Source: Syntrophorhabdales bacterium (GTDB lineage: Bacteria; Desulfobacterota; Syntrophorhabdia; Syntrophorhabdales; Syntrophorhabdaceae). Taken from it: a stretch of DNA of 34,546 bases. A model generated the notes under the pieces. The model was given only the letters and a program-made list of their open reading frames with translations, ran no database searches and was not told the origin of the DNA. A program made the position numbers and the translations under genes. The stretch spans positions 1 through 34,546 of the forward strand of contig JAGPMK010000023.1 of assembly GCA_018052995.1 (NCBI GenBank), given 5' to 3'. Shown piece after piece: positions 34,484 to 34,546 of the stretch. Each line of letters begins with the position of its first letter. Position 1 is the first letter of the stretch.

Positions 34484-34546
34484 ACCCTTTTTAAATGTAT
34501 ATCACCACGTCATCAGGTAAAAAACAATGCTGTTTATATGTCTGTC

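Noticed and set aside
34314-34546. Cobalamin riboswitch upstream of the corrinoid-related acs operon
   Set aside because: I looked for the conserved B12-box-like sequence on the minus strand and did not see it; only a sigma70-like promoter and a short frame are visible.

Overview
The window looks like part of the chromosome of a strictly anaerobic, low-to-medium GC bacterium. Codon use leans to AGG/AGA for Arg and ATA for Ile. The reasons are a CO dehydrogenase/acetyl-CoA synthase (Wood-Ljungdahl) operon, oxygen-sensitive ATP-driven reductase subunits, a reverse-rubrerythrin/rubredoxin/PerR defence cluster and a multiheme cytochrome c. A Desulfobacterota- or Nitrospirota-like sulfate reducer, acetogen or syntroph would fit, but no 16S rRNA or other strong taxonomic marker is present, so this is inference. 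I saw no phage genes, transposase, tRNA, rRNA or CRISPR.

Layout. (1) 380-2275, minus strand: an oxidative-stress cluster read from a consensus sigma70 promoter: PerR-type regulator, a 43-aa rubredoxin, a reverse rubrerythrin and an NADPH-dependent FMN reductase. A ~100-bp imperfect inverted repeat interrupts it. (2) 2438-4305, minus: an oppD-oppF pair of peptide/nickel-type ABC ATPases with no permease or binding protein beside it. (3) 4375-14324, plus: seven tightly packed or overlapping genes: exported SagB-type nitroreductase-fold protein, guaB, guaA, dnaE, accA, pgi and an exported rhodanese. They run from a promoter that shares its -10 region with the opposing opp promoter to a perfect 20-bp hairpin terminator. 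(4) 14402-21279, minus: the accessory core. Reading with transcription: a 99-aa protein with an internal duplication, then four subunits that match in order and size an Azoarcus (Bzd)-type ATP-dependent benzoyl-CoA reductase (N-O-P-Q), then a Tat-exported fumarate-reductase-like flavoprotein and a membrane-anchored hexaheme cytochrome c. (5) 21280-21695: the divergent control region, with a well-spaced -24/-12 sigma54 promoter facing the reductase operon and two identical tandem 18-bp palindromes. (6) 21696-25085, plus: a GAF/AAA+/Fis sigma54 activator, then a triple-PAS HD-GYP protein. (7) 25151-34313, minus: the Wood-Ljungdahl operon, in transcription order acsV, cooC/acsF, folD, a 71-aa unknown, acsD, cooS/acsA and acsB. 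acsC and acsE are not in the window.

How it may fit together. The acs operon joins or splits acetyl-CoA and handles low-potential ferredoxin electrons. The Bzd-like complex would use such electrons plus ATP for a difficult reduction of an aromatic (or similar) acyl-CoA. The divergent sigma54 regulator probably switches that operon on through the tandem palindromes. The periplasmic flavoprotein/cytochrome pair looks like a flavocytochrome c fumarate reductase split into two polypeptides, with two extra hemes and one altered carboxylate-binding position; it would respire an unsaturated organic acid other than fumarate. The most promising undescribed unit is 14402-21695: sigma54-controlled Bzd-like reductase, duplicated FGC protein and split flavocytochrome.
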